This document shows, in pieces, positions 13,586 through 26,343 of a stretch of DNA of 64,000 bases. The stretch is from Lepidonotus clava (taxonomy: Eukaryota; Annelida; Polychaeta; Phyllodocida; Polynoidae): the NCBI GenBank assembly GCA_936440205.1, contig OW387140.1, positions 25,231,659-25,295,658 of the forward strand, in the 5' to 3' direction. The notes below the pieces were generated by a model that did not search any database, was not told the DNA's origin, and worked only from the letters and a program-made list of their open reading frames with translations. Position numbers and translations under genes: made by a program. Within the stretch, counting starts at the first letter, position 1. The number at the start of each line of letters is the position of its first letter.

Positions 13586-15349
13586 CCCTTTCCAGACCGC
13601 CGAGAAGCCACTTTTCACCTGTTTTACATTGACAAGAGAAATGATAATGCTAATTTAAACTTTTATTCCAAGATATATCAAAGCATATTATTGCACAAAG
13701 GTAGAAATTAACTCATTTACTTTGCGCATATAAACAATTGAAATGATGTGAAGGTCACCAGTTGAACACAAGGGGATAATCAGAATTCTTCCAAATTATA
13801 TATCTTATGAGGTTACTTAGTATACATATGGCATGCGCCACCAGTAGGTGTAAATATACCTGATGAGCAATGTTCAGCAGGGTACACTTCCCCGCAGGTG
13901 TCGATGCTAGGGTAAAATCAATACCAGACTGCTATAAGAAGCGAGAGCACGATGTAAGGGTAGAGTGAAAATCACTAACGTTTGGACAATACGGATCGAG
14001 AGATTCGAGGGGTTTAGATAGATGTGCAAGCCACAGGGACATCTGGTGATTATATGAGAATTACCGCACTACTGTTGAACGTGAGACTAGGCGGACTTCT
14101 AGGAGAAAGCTTACTCTCCATAGGATTAAGATTGTGACACTTGGAGGAACTATCATCTCTCCGCTGGCAAATGTATGCATCATCGTATCCACAAATAAAC
14201 TTAACCTACTGCCAAGCGTTGTTCATGTTATGGATTGAGCGCCCATCTCGTGAACTAACTTACCACTTGACTAGCAACCGTTAGGAATATCAATATCGAC
14301 GACAGTGAACATCTTAAACAATTCCCAATAATTACAATTAACCATAAACTTTACACTAGCGTTCATTATATATCAATGGAAAGCTTATAATCTCAGGATT
14401 CTTTATCAGTTATTGTTATTTTGGAATTATGATTTCATGGTCATGTGACCAGTGTCATGTGACCTGACAAATTTTAAGAAAAGTGGAAAAAATTGATCAA
14501 TTTTTTCAGAAAATCAGGCAAGAAAGGGTTAAATATTGATTTTTTAACCAAGTTTCCTATTGAGAAAGTGTAGTACATGGTAAAAGGAAGAAAATGATGT
14601 ATCAGTTTGTTTTCTGCATGTAGGCTGTATCATACATAATTGCCAATAATAGAATACATGTTTGACATGAAAATTTGGGTGAATAGAATTTTTTTCTATA
14701 TTTTCAACATTTTGGGGCAATAAAACATTATAAAAAGCCAATAAATATGGGCAAAGTATTTTCAAGGTGACATATTCAGAAAGAGATGGGCTTTACCTAA
14801 CTACAAACTAGTTTTGAAGTATTTGTAGGTAGTCATTCAGAAGTAATGTGGGTAAAATAAGTAGTTATACCAAATGTGAAGCCCTCCACTACCGGTGACC
14901 TTTTGACCTTTCTAGAGAATATATGCAGCAATGATGCTATCTTTTGTGCCATATTTTATATATTATGATTTGAAAAATCAGTGATGCTTTGCAATATATG
15001 ATTTAAGTATACCATGAACATCAATTCTAGTTAGTTATAACGAACAATATTTTGATATATGCTACATTTTATCAAAAAAACTATATAAAAATGAATAAAA
15101 GTTAACTTCAAAATTCAGGGTAATTTTATGATGACAATGAAACATTGAACCTATGCATATTTAGAGAGTTCAAAAACATAATAATCAAATCAAATGGGTC
15201 AAAATAATATGTGTTCATCTTGGGCAATCACATGAGCAATCATTTAAGCAGAAAAAAGTGAAAGAATTCATTAAAAATTGAAAGTAGGGTGAAGAAAACC
15301 AGTTATGGTACATATATGTACCAAATTTGCATTGGCGGTTTGGAAAGGG
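13586..15349. mobile_element. piggyBac-like non-autonomous element (1.76 kb)
   Basis: Flanked by TTAA (13582-13585, 15350-15353), with 16-base inverted ends ccctttccagaccgcc and, inverted, ccctttccaaaccgcc, one mismatch. The interior is AT-rich with no transposase-like frame. A further gaaagggttaa word at about 14523-14533 may mark a nested end. Confidence 0.75.
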
Positions 15350-15706
15350 TTAAAATTAAAGTCAAGCTATGCTGAAAGATTCCTTAATGTATCTAAACTA
15401 CATCTTTTATCATGAAATTAGGTTACTTGTAGCAAAGAACAGATATTTTTGCATATAAATATGACTGCTAAAAATGATCACTTTACTCTTTTGTTAGTGT
15501 ATTGATGGCATTCAGACATAAAGTTCAGAATACATGGTTACATGTTTCGCCAGTTGCAAGCACACAGAGGCCACTCTGGTGATTTCACCAACAAGACTAT
15601 TGTCTTGCAGGACGCCTTTGAGAGAATGAAATTTACTCGCCAAATGACGTCACATGCCCATATAAGGTAAACCGTGCAACCGTGTATGGTCCCTGTGTTA
15701 GCCTAT

Positions 15707-16212
15707 AGGTGTTTTTACACCTGTGCGATAAAGTGCCTGCGACATGCCCATCATATCGCAGCTTGCGATTTGAAGATGTCGCATTTTGAAATCCCCCCCC
15801 CCAAATCAAGTCGCATCCATATCGCAGCATATCGCAGCATATCGCAGGCATTCAGGCTTTTACACACATGAGATAAAAACAAAGATATCGCGTGTATACT
15901 TGTAGATATAAGGACCCCTTCTCTGTCTGCGATACCACTGAGATATCGCAGCATATCGCACACTGTTATTTACAACCATCTGCTGCGACATTATTAAACA
16001 TGTTAAATAAATGTCGCACCTTGTGATGTGGTCTGAGATAACTTTGCTGCGATAAAAAAAGGTTATCTCATCATTCCCAAGTCGCAGTATACTGCGACAA
16101 CTCATTTACACTGGTGCGACATCACGAGTATCGCAGTGGTCTGCGACTTGCTTGAGATATGGTCATATCGCAGGCATATCGCAGCCCAAGTCGCAATAGT
16201 GTAAAAGGGCCT
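15707..16212. mobile_element. Inverted-repeat element rich in TATCGCAG words
   Basis: About 506 bp, ends aggtgtttttacacctgtgcga and, inverted, aggcccttttacactattgcga, with tat on both sides. The interior repeats tatcgcag many times (for example 15830-15850) and has internal copies of the TTTACAC end motif near 15856 and 16106. No coding frame credible. Confidence 0.65.
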
Positions 16213-17966
16213 TATATGAATGCCCTGACCCAGGGTGGTGGGCTCCCGCCACCTTGATCTGGGACACAGTAGCCCTCCACTGCGCAGGGTCATAAGAAAG
16301 GTGTATAAGAGACTTACTTCGGACAGTTTTCATTATTCGACAAAAGACAAGTATAGGGCTTTGTAAGGGCCGAGTTACAGACGATGTCAGTGTGTAAAGA
16401 CATGAACATGAAATTACAATCTTTTTATACATTTGTATCCTATTAAACTAAAAGAGAAGTAAGGCGACGAAGCCCCCAGAGTACGTCTAACGGTAGCAAG
16501 CTGTCATCAATCGAACCTTTTTTTCACTTGATTTGTGTCGCCGCCTAAAAAATCAATTTCCGCACGGCGAAAGGTGAAAGCTGTACTTGCGAGGTTTGGA
16601 TGTCACAAAAGATAGCACTTGGTGAGCGAGAGTACTTATACATAAAGTTAAAAGAGTTAGGAAGTGTCTGCAAGATTAAAGACAAAGTTTTGTGAAACAA
16701 AGTGTTATCTGAAAATTCTTTACATGCCAAGCACGATCTCCAACAACTGCAGTGGAGATAAAAGGAACGAGTGACAACTTTATTTTACTTTATTGTTTGG
16801 TTACGAAACACAAGGTATATCTTTCAAAGACCAGGTCGTGTTATAGAAAGTCTTGATTATGTTATGAGAAAGATACTTATATCGATGTTTTCAGCTGCTA
16901 TAGGCGATTGTAAAAAAAAATATTATCGTCCTCTAAAATTGCCTGCTCCCTGAATGTCGACAATTCAGCCATGTAATAATTCTAGCGTCTCTACTTAACG
17001 AATCTATCTATTCAAAAGGTAAAAGAGAAAGTACATGTTTTCGAATTAATTTTGATATTTCGAATTGATATTGATATTTCCTTTATATACAGAACAGTAT
17101 AATGTTAATATGAGCAATGATTCAGTTACGCAGAATAATACATCTCAGTATAATAAATTGACTCAGTATAAATACAGCTAGTCTGATACAATATCAATGC
17201 AAATACACACGGTGTCCATGGCCACTACAAATTCTATATCACTTTACCAGCACTATGATACCAAAATGTTGTATTACGCAAAAGCACAAGATGTGGTTCA
17301 AAACATATCGCTATTCAGAAAATAAATTCGCCTCTCATAGGTTTCTACCATTAAATTAGGATGTTCAGTGTGAATTAAGCTTAAGCTTTTGTGCAAGTGT
17401 GCCTTTGATTTAGGTGAGCAGTGTCGCTGCCCCCCTCTAAAGCAGCCAACATTTTGATCAAGTGCACGGGTGACATGACGAGTGCTCAGGTGCCATAGCG
17501 GCGGCGTGGATGCCAACACCCCTTCAAAAAGAAACAATTAATTGAGCGAATAGAAATGACTTTTGATTCGGCTACAAACAGATTAACTCTGTGATCATCG
17601 TAAAGCAAGGACCTTGCCACCCTCTTTTTCGCGCCAACTTTCACTCCGATCTTGGCATCTTTTTTTGGCCCGCTTTTTGACACGCGACTCGACCGAGTAT
17701 GGACAGAGACCAAAATCGAGAGATGCTAGCCGCAGGGTGAGAGACTAGTACTGGCAGGAAGTCTCCAAGATGATATCCTTACATTAAATAGGGTGTCAAA
17801 GAAGAAGTCACAAAGCGTATGGTCTGGCAATGAATAGGGTACAATTTGGATCACATGTCACCTTTATATCATTTATCACTTGGGCTTAATCTTTGAAAAG
17901 TTCCTTTGTTGTTGTAAAATGCTCCGTATAGTCATTTAAACTGCAATCATGCAGCCCCTCGGCCTG

Positions 17967-18240
17967 TATAGACCTTGTGCAGACGTGGTCACGTGACCAC
18001 ATTTTGGTGATCATCATGTGCTCACCACGTACACGTGGTTTGTAGATACATCTAAAATCTATAAATTCTGATTAATAGAAATAGCTTATTTTGACTTAGT
18101 GTGATTATGCTAGATATATTCAGCAGAAATATATGTTTTAGATATTTTTAAATTGTTACAAATGACACTTTCAAAATGATCACCAAAATGGTGTCCAGAC
18201 CATTCTTGGGTATTGTGATGTCATCTGCACAACGTCTATA
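17967..18240. mobile_element. Small inverted-repeat element (TATAGAC ends)
   Basis: Ends tatagaccttgtgcagacg and, inverted, tatagacgttgtgcagatg. The inner arms ttttggtgatcat and gatcaccaaaa also pair. 274 bp, non-coding. Confidence 0.65.
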
Positions 18241-18742
18241 GGTACCATGGGTCACACTTATAGTATGTTACCCCATAATACTTATATTGTTACCCCATAA
18301 AATTAGGACGAAATGTATTAGTAGTTGCACAAATTCTGTTTGTTACGAGCTTTATTAAAAGAATACTACATGCAAACGAAACCTTACCCACATATACAGC
18401 CCAATGATTCATGTTTCAATGGAAAAATAAGTGATATTAAAATCCTATTTTCTAACAGAGAAAAACTTTAATCTCAGCAGGGGAATTATTGTATTTCTTT
18501 CTCTTGCCAAAAGCGATCAACAGATTGGGTCAGAATGTTTTTCATAGTGAGGAAGGTCATGGCTTTCTGAACAAGCTTGTACCACTCTTTGTATGTTACC
18601 ACCATCGCGTTACGTCACCAGATAATGGTAACTGAAATGAAAACTGGAATTTATCACAAAGTACTTTTCCCTCCTAAATTCCAATCCAAGATTGGGCGTG
18701 TATGCCCCAATACAGTCATACAGCGATGAAGCAACGTGCTTG

Positions 18743-18745
<3 letters not shown>

Positions 18746-18792
<47 letters not shown>

Positions 18793-18806
18793 TATATATA
18801 TATAAT
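18746..18806. repeat. (TA)n microsatellite
   Basis: About 60 bases of nearly uninterrupted TA. Confidence 0.9.
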
Positions 18807-19087
18807 AAGTCCAAACACTGCATCTCGACATTATAAGGCTTTGTTCTCAAAGTCATACTTTTTCCCGTCGTCAAGTCATACAGAGAGTCAGTTGTATCAC
18901 TTAAATCATTTGATATGATGTAATATTTTGTATGCCTAATTCGGTAAATTAGATAGACTTACAGTAGTTTACAACAGAAAACTAAGACACTCCAAGTAAG
19001 AATTACCAAAAGATTTATGCGAGGATAGGTTTAGATACATAGTGCAAAGTCCATGTGTTGGATGTTATTCCCAGCTTGGGTCTGTTA

Positions 19088-19303
19088 AGCCCCATACCCA
19101 CTAGGCGATTTTGACCAGAGTCGGCCGATCCACTGGTGCTAAAATCGGCCGACTCTACTGAAGAGTCGGCCAATTTTAGCACCGACTCATATCAAACTCA
19201 CCCATTTCAATATGGTATACTTACAGGCAATCAAAGGAGTGGGCCGATTTTACTGCTGACTCGTCGGCCGACATTGTAAAAGTCGCCTAGTGGGTATGGG
19301 GCT
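19088..19303. mobile_element. Harbinger-like MITE
   Basis: 216 bp, inverted ends agccccatacccactaggcg on both sides, bordered by a TTA target repeat (19085-19087, 19304-19306). A 3-bp TTA/TAA target fits PIF/Harbinger elements. The interior repeats gagtcggccga-type words. Confidence 0.8.
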
Positions 19304-20094
19304 TTACGTTTTTGATTGATTCTCTACCTTCAGATTTATTTTTGATAATTTGGCAATTTTGTGATGATCTTGATGAGAACGTGGAACACATAAAAATATC
19401 TCGTACAAAAGTAATATTTTGTGTAGTGAGACCTAAAGCAAAATTATTATTTCTGGTAAACCAGTGACGTTATAGTTCAGGAAACACAGTTACGCCAATA
19501 TGTTGTTATCCCACTATATAAATCCAGTGCTGTGTGTGGTCACCGTATTTATTTGGTCAGTTGCATTAATTTTGTCTGTGTCATTTTCATATGATTTTTT
19601 TTGGATGATCAAATATTTCTTCTTGTGATATTGTTTGGTCACAGGATCTCTTGAGAGTTTGTGAACCCATCAGAGTCCAGGGTGGTCTTGACCTCGACAA
19701 TGTATATCGGACCTGACTCTGATTGATGCTGATCGAACCAATAATGTGAAAGCTGCTCAACAAACAACGTCCTTCCTTGGTCTTCTCTGGGGATTCTAGA
19801 CATAAAGCTAATAGGACTAATGATATGCGGGGGGCGGGGGGGGGGGGGGGTAGGGTGTGAAGGGATTGTAATTCGAGTGACATGGGTAATATGAGTAGCA
19901 TGATGCACTGGCTGGGCTGGGGTTATACGCGCGGACATAGCACCAGGAAGGCGTTCCAGAGCATTTTTACGATGATTTAATGCATACCCCATATACGAAT
20001 AGAAATTTACGTCTTTTGTGGCAAAATATGTCCAGATGATCAACCACGTCGTATCGTATAGTTTTAAAACATATTCGTAAATATTATCATTCGA

Positions 20095-20460
20095 AATTCG
20101 GGGGCTAAGCCCCCGAACCCCCTTTTTCTTGTCTTATTTCTATGTTTTATTCTCATTTCTGCATATATAGGATTATAAAAATACAATACAAGCCACCTTA
20201 CCTTATGTACGCGTGTGCAATCAGATATGTATGCGCGACTTTGTGTCCGCGTGTATAAGAAATTCTATGTACGCTACGTCCGGGTGCGCGACTATCGCGC
20301 GTATAGCCACTCCCCACAGGATTTTGAAAGGGGGGGGGGGGCGCTATTGGAATTTTTTCTCTTTAATTACCTACCTACGAGTTTTACATTAGAAAAATGA
20401 AAAATTTTCCGGAAAAGGGAGGGGCGCGCCCCGCGCCCCCCCCCCCCCCCGTCTGGATCC
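20095..20460. repeat. GC-palindrome-rich repeat fragment
   Basis: Begins with gggggctaagccccc, a palindrome with a single central base, and ends near gtctggatccgccca after a long C run. The look is of a non-autonomous DNA transposon, but I could not pair its ends. Confidence 0.35.
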
Positions 20461-21763
20461 GCCCATGTGAGGAACTGTATGAACAGTGACAGATGTCCTA
20501 GAGGTCCTAGAGGTCCTATTACACTGCAAGGTGTGAGCTGCGATGTAACTGATATGGCCACATCCGGTCAGGGGTTACTGTGGCCACCACCCTTTTTGCT
20601 TTTAGCTTTTCTCAATTTGACCAATTACCTTTTGGCTTTACCAGGAAAAAGGCTTTTTTTTTTCAAATCGCAGCCACATTGTATATGTATACCTGCAATT
20701 GAACATTGTGATACCACTAAAGTATTGAGGGAACACGCGAAGCAAATCTAAATCACTGTAAAAAAAGATCTTCTTGAAATATATGTGCCTGTTGGAAGAA
20801 ATTAAGCCTGTGTCTGGCCTCCACAGGTTGTTCAGGCCTGCCAGGCCCTCCCGGCAGGCACTGAGGGTGGGGATCAACCTTGATTCGGTATTTCATGTTT
20901 ACCTGGTCCACCTCCAGTAGAGTTACATGATGTTAGGTTTACGTCACCTTTACAACCTAATAGACACATGCACGTCCCACCCATATTTAGCGCCACCTTG
21001 GAGATATTACATGACCACCTTATGTAATATCCCCCGTCCACCTCGACGGCCGACCATGTGAGTAGCGGACCACGTGTGCCACCGGACTGTTAACCCTCTG
21101 CTGCTGGGGCCTTCTTGATTAAGACAGAAAGGTACCCAACCCGCTGCTCAAAAAAATCTCTATTTGGATTACCATGACTATTGAAAATATCTGAGTGAAT
21201 GTTGAAGACTATCCAACTTTGTGTGTTTGAAATCATATATAGGCTATAGATTTGGCTGTTGGAGGTGAGGGTATTGTATCATGGCCGCTAAGCCCACTAT
21301 GTGAACAGGTAGCAGAGTAGGTGGTTGTATGTATAATATAATATGGTCTCTGACCTAAGACGCCTTGATAGACGTTGGTCACGTGACTGGCTGACATAAG
21401 TCATGTTGACCACTACCCTGGCGGTCGCGACCTTGGCCTTGGTCGACCATGGACGACGGCTGACCCTCATACGGCCGTGGAGTACAAAGAAATGCTCTAT
21501 AATTATTGTTTTATGGCTTCAGCCAATAATACACATATAGAATATTCGTAAATATGCAATAAAGAGTGTATCGCGGTCGAGGTTGCTGGAGGGGGGGGGG
21601 GGGGGAGTTAAAGGGAGTTATTTGACAATGCTTAATGGAAGGCCCCTGCAATGAACATAACAGATAATGTAGATCAGTTATCTGGTTAAATATATCAATA
21701 ACTGAAATAAATAAATGCCCTGTAAATAAACTGTAAAGCATTCATCTAATATGATCGAAACAA

Positions 21764-22168
21764 TTTTTAAGCGCAACGACAGGACCGTTGATACCGAATT
21801 ATCAATTTTGGTTTGCGATGTATAGCGTAACCTCTTAAAGAATGTGGTTAAAAACAAAAGAACTTGATTTTCCTAATAGTAATTCAGCCTCGAGCTGCTA
21901 TGTGCTATATGTGCATATACGAAACATCAGATTTAACTATATATGTAGTCACCATAGCGGTTTTTTAAGCGCAACGACAGGACCGTTGATACCGAATTAT
22001 CAATTTTGGCTTGCGATGTATTGCGTAACCTCTTAAAGAATGCGGTGATTAAAGTTAAAAACAAAACAACTTGATTTTCCTAATAGTAATTCAGCCTCGA
22101 GCTGCTATGTGCTATATGTGCATATACGAAACATCAGATTTAACTATATATGTAGTCACCATAGCGGT
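21764..22168. repeat. 198-bp tandem duplication
   Basis: Two copies starting tttttaagcgcaacgacagg at about 21764 and 21962. They differ by a few bases and a small insertion (gtgattaaagtta) in the second. Confidence 0.9.
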
Positions 22169-25100
22169 TAGTTACCCTTCGATCGAGAGCTGCCACCTGT
22201 CTATAAGATGGTAAAAAATGGTTACTGATAATTATGAAATCACAGGCTTCATTGATATATAGAAGGTTAGTAGGTATCCTTAGCCGATAGGTTTTGATTA
22301 AGAAATTTATGCATATCTGTAATTTAAACTAGGCGAACATACAACGTGACTGTTTCTATTTATATCTCAATTACTCATTGAGGTGGGTTTGTCCTTATAT
22401 GTTTGTATAACCGCGTAAAGGTAGAACAACAGGAGGAAAAAAACACTCTTTAAACGAGTCCTTTGACTTTACAAACACACGGCTCGTCGAACCATAACCA
22501 TGCAGCATTTTGCCAAAACCAATTTCCTTTCACAGTGGAACATTTTTTGTCTTGTATTCCATTCTAAATCACCGATTTCTAAGTAGAGTGATCGGTCGCC
22601 ATGTATACAAACTATTGGCAACTGATGCGCCTGGCAACCACTGTTTCAGCCAATTTGCATGTTTTTCCCAGATCTGACGCTCACTCACAATTGTGGCCAC
22701 ACCTGTCAAGGCACGCTTTTCATACATTCCTATAACAGACACGACACGTACCTAAACTCACAGATTATTCAGGAATGTCATTTTACAAGTTTAATGGAGA
22801 AGATCAAATCTCCAGGGCCCGATGACTCGACGGTAAACGTGGTTAACACGACTGAAAGTCTCAGAGACTTGTTATACATATTTTTTATCACTGTAATGTT
22901 CATTCACGTTTTCTTGTTATCAAAAATTGATATGACATTAAAAGAAAGCTATAGCCATTGCATGGTGTATCTAGAAGGAGTGTACCTTGCGTATTTGTTC
23001 CCCTTAACAAAAACATACCGAATTAACGTAGGCTAAATCAAGACATTGCCCTTCTTTCAACAGTAGAGCCAAACAAAGTTAGCAAGGCCCTCCCATTATA
23101 GAGACAGTGCCCAATTCCAACGATGAAGCTGAGGACCTTTTTTTCCTTAAATGCATTCTAGTGTCATTGTTACTTATTTTTCTTAACCAATGGCCTGACA
23201 TTTGCCAATTTACTTGACTGGAGCATGTTTCTAGGTTTGACAATGTCTGGTATGACCAACTACATTAATAGTAGCGATTCCATCAAGGAAGATGACGTAG
23301 GTTGAGTTGTTCTTAATTAGTATTGGGCCCAAGCAGAAGACGTGGGTGTCTATACAGGCAATGCCGTGCTGATTCTCTGTTTTGCCATATTTCAGAGTCC
23401 TGGACAAACCAAACAAAGGCTTTACATGTGTAACATGTCGCGATCATAGAAATACATTTATCGAACTTATTCTGACAAAAACTCTTTATCGAATTACTGA
23501 AAAACTGTTCACGCTGAAGAGCAGCATGGTTAACTCTTCAAGTGATGATTAAGAGAATCTATTCTAGGATCGCATTACAATGGAACGGTTCCTCTCCTCT
23601 TTAAAATATTGACATACTTGAACTAGGCTACATTCTTTTTGGAGGTCCTCCCGACTACTCAAGTAGCAATCTGTCGCAACCATGAAAGCATTAAGGATAC
23701 GACACTATGTGACTTTAAAGATAAGTACTACTGCAGATTTAACTCTGTTGTTTGCACATAATGGTCATGGAATATTATGCTTTCTATATTATGCAAAGGC
23801 GATACGTGATAAGAACTCTTTAAATTTTCTTTGCTCAAAATGAGAAAAAACACTTGCTAGTATATATATCCGGGAAATCGTCAAATGGAAAACTAGTACT
23901 GTTTTGAAAATGAAACTATTAGATAATCTTAGCATTGTACTATATTGGTAATAATTATCATCTTTCACCCGCTCTTTGGCAAATGTGAATTTTGAAGTAA
24001 CCCCCCGTCGGAGGAGACTCTTGTAGCTATCGTGCATGCAGGCTTCAAAATTAATTAATGTTTAATAATCGACCTTCTATTTTGTATTGGAACTGAGCAG
24101 AAGACGTGGGCTTCTATACAGGCAACGTCATGCCGATGAGCTATCATTTAATGAATAGAAAACAATTAATGAATAGGAAACAGGCATACCGCAGATTCGG
24201 GTAAACTCGGTTACTAAGTGGTCTTTCACTTTTCTGACCTGTTTGTGCGTGCCAGCATCCTCACGTGCACACGGCCCACGTCAACACCTGACAGTGACCA
24301 GCACCGGGCAAGGTCAGCTTTTTAATTACATTCAGTTAATTACATTCAACGTGATGCACAATCAACTACTTTGACAGGTGCCTGATGCAGATGATCGCGC
24401 TGGACAATCTACTTGTATTTCATCTAACAGCTCTCACATTCAGCACGATCCACTGTACTCAAATGATATAAATGCGACCCATGTCTCAAGAGCGCCAGGC
24501 CTAAATTCTGAACGTTTTGAACATTGCACAGCATGCAGTTTGAAGAAATCTGTTTTGGTTCATATTATTTATTGGACGAAACAAAATGATAAGTCATCGA
24601 GGGATACTATTTAGTGCCGATATGATAATACCTTTTACAGACTAGCCTCAGAGTGCTCATGAATGCAATAGTGTGTATCTACGGGTCAGATTTGACGTTA
24701 TTCTTTCAAATAGAAATTAAACATCTATAAGTATCGGAAATGCAATAGGCCTAAAGAAAGGTCATATTTGAAACTTTAATTATTTATGAAAGGCCTACTC
24801 AAAGATCTGTCAACATAGATGTTACAGGTAAGCCTTGAAAATCTGTTTACAACAATCCACCCAAAGTGATCAATAATAGTGTTAAGCATACACCAATAAA
24901 GAGATGGCCTATAGCAGTATAGGGACTTAGAAATCGTATCGTGCTTTTTCAGTATAAACATAATGGAAAAGGTAGTGAAGATGGTTCAGCATGTTTATGT
25001 ATGAACAAAAAGCTTTAGGACAAAAAATCAAAAAGGGTACAAATAACATTATCAACGTTGATGTTAAAATTTATATGATATTGCAAAAAAAAGGAGGTTG

Positions 25101-25386
25101 CCAAAATGATGTTACCAAAAATTGATATTACCAAAATGTATTCCCAAAAATGATATCACCTGATATCACCCCATTTGATGTTGACCAGTACATCACATAT
25201 AAAAGAAAAAACACCTAAATGTTGCTTCGAATAATGTTAGTGACATCTTTTTTTGGTGATGTAAATTCTAATGAGCTCTTTTGGTTTGACATTTTAAGTG
25301 ATTGACAAATATTTGTACCTTAGCAGCTGTTTGCAAATTAGTGTCTTACAGTTATACTAATTATATAAACAAGAAACAGCTGCAAA
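22169..25386. other. Intergenic, no gene recognised
   Basis: A 45-bp dispersed word (gcagaagacgtgggtgtcta at about 23334 and a variant at about 24099) suggests two remnants of one repeat. Frames are short and unlike proteins. Confidence 0.45.
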
Positions 25387-26343
25387 CCCAGCAAACAATT
25401 TCACGTTGTGACAACGTTGCTACAACGTAACTTTTTGGTTGTGGCAACGTTGTAAATTTACGTTGTGACAACGGAAATTTGTAGACTCCCAGCAACGTTG
25501 CAGCAACGTTGTTCACAACGTTGCTTACAACCAGCTCACAACCAACTCACAACCAAAATACATATATAGTAGTAGTCCTGGGTTTAGGCATAGAACTGTA
25601 CGTTACGTACATTTCTATGGTTTAGGAAAGCCAGCAGTATTAATAATGTTAATATTGTTATTCATTTTAGTTATTCCTTATTTTGGATGATCCCCAATAT
25701 CAATTTTGAGTGCAATTTTTTAATAAACTTTTTTCTTATTATACATGTTTTTTTAATGCTGGCATAGGCCAAGTCCAGCTTTAAAGATTCATTGGTGGAC
25801 AAAATAATCTTAAGTCCAACCCAAAGCCTTAAAGCTTAAAACTGAATCATATCAGGTTCATGGCCTGCATTTACAAATTACATCTCAAGGCCTGGAGCCT
25901 CTATGATATTGATAACCTATCAAAAAGGTGTTTAACATTTAATATTATCTTAATTCACTCCTAATATCTGCAATTCATCAGATTAATTCATTATGATATA
26001 TGTCAACCACATTCTGTTGCTCATCACATCATATTGATGTACATTGATTAGCTAAAGTTGTAAAACAATATTCCAGAAAGCCTAAGATTGAAAAACGTTT
26101 CAGGGAATTGTTACTTTGGAAACACTAGTGCCACCTGGATGTTGTCATCATGTGTGTTCCACAACGTTGTAGCAACGTTGTAAAAAATTACGTTGCACAA
26201 ACTACGTAAATACAACGTAATTTTGCAACGTTGTATGCCTGTTCACATCACAATGTTGTAGCAACGTTGCAGGCACGTCTTTTCATGACGTTGCAAAAGC
26301 ACAACGTTGCACAACGTTGTAGTTACGTTTTGTGTTTGCTGGG
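25387..26343. mobile_element. Inverted-repeat element with ACGTTG-packed ends
   Basis: 957 bp with ends cccagcaaacaatttcacg and, inverted, cccagcaaacacaaaacg. The first 170 and last 190 bases are dense in caacgtt/acgttg words; the 600-bp middle is AT-rich and different. No coding frame. Superfamily not assigned. Confidence 0.75.

Noticed and set aside
22659-23036. 125-codon frame with a hydrophobic segment
   Set aside because: Composition is like random AT-rich DNA; no exon signals or family resemblance.
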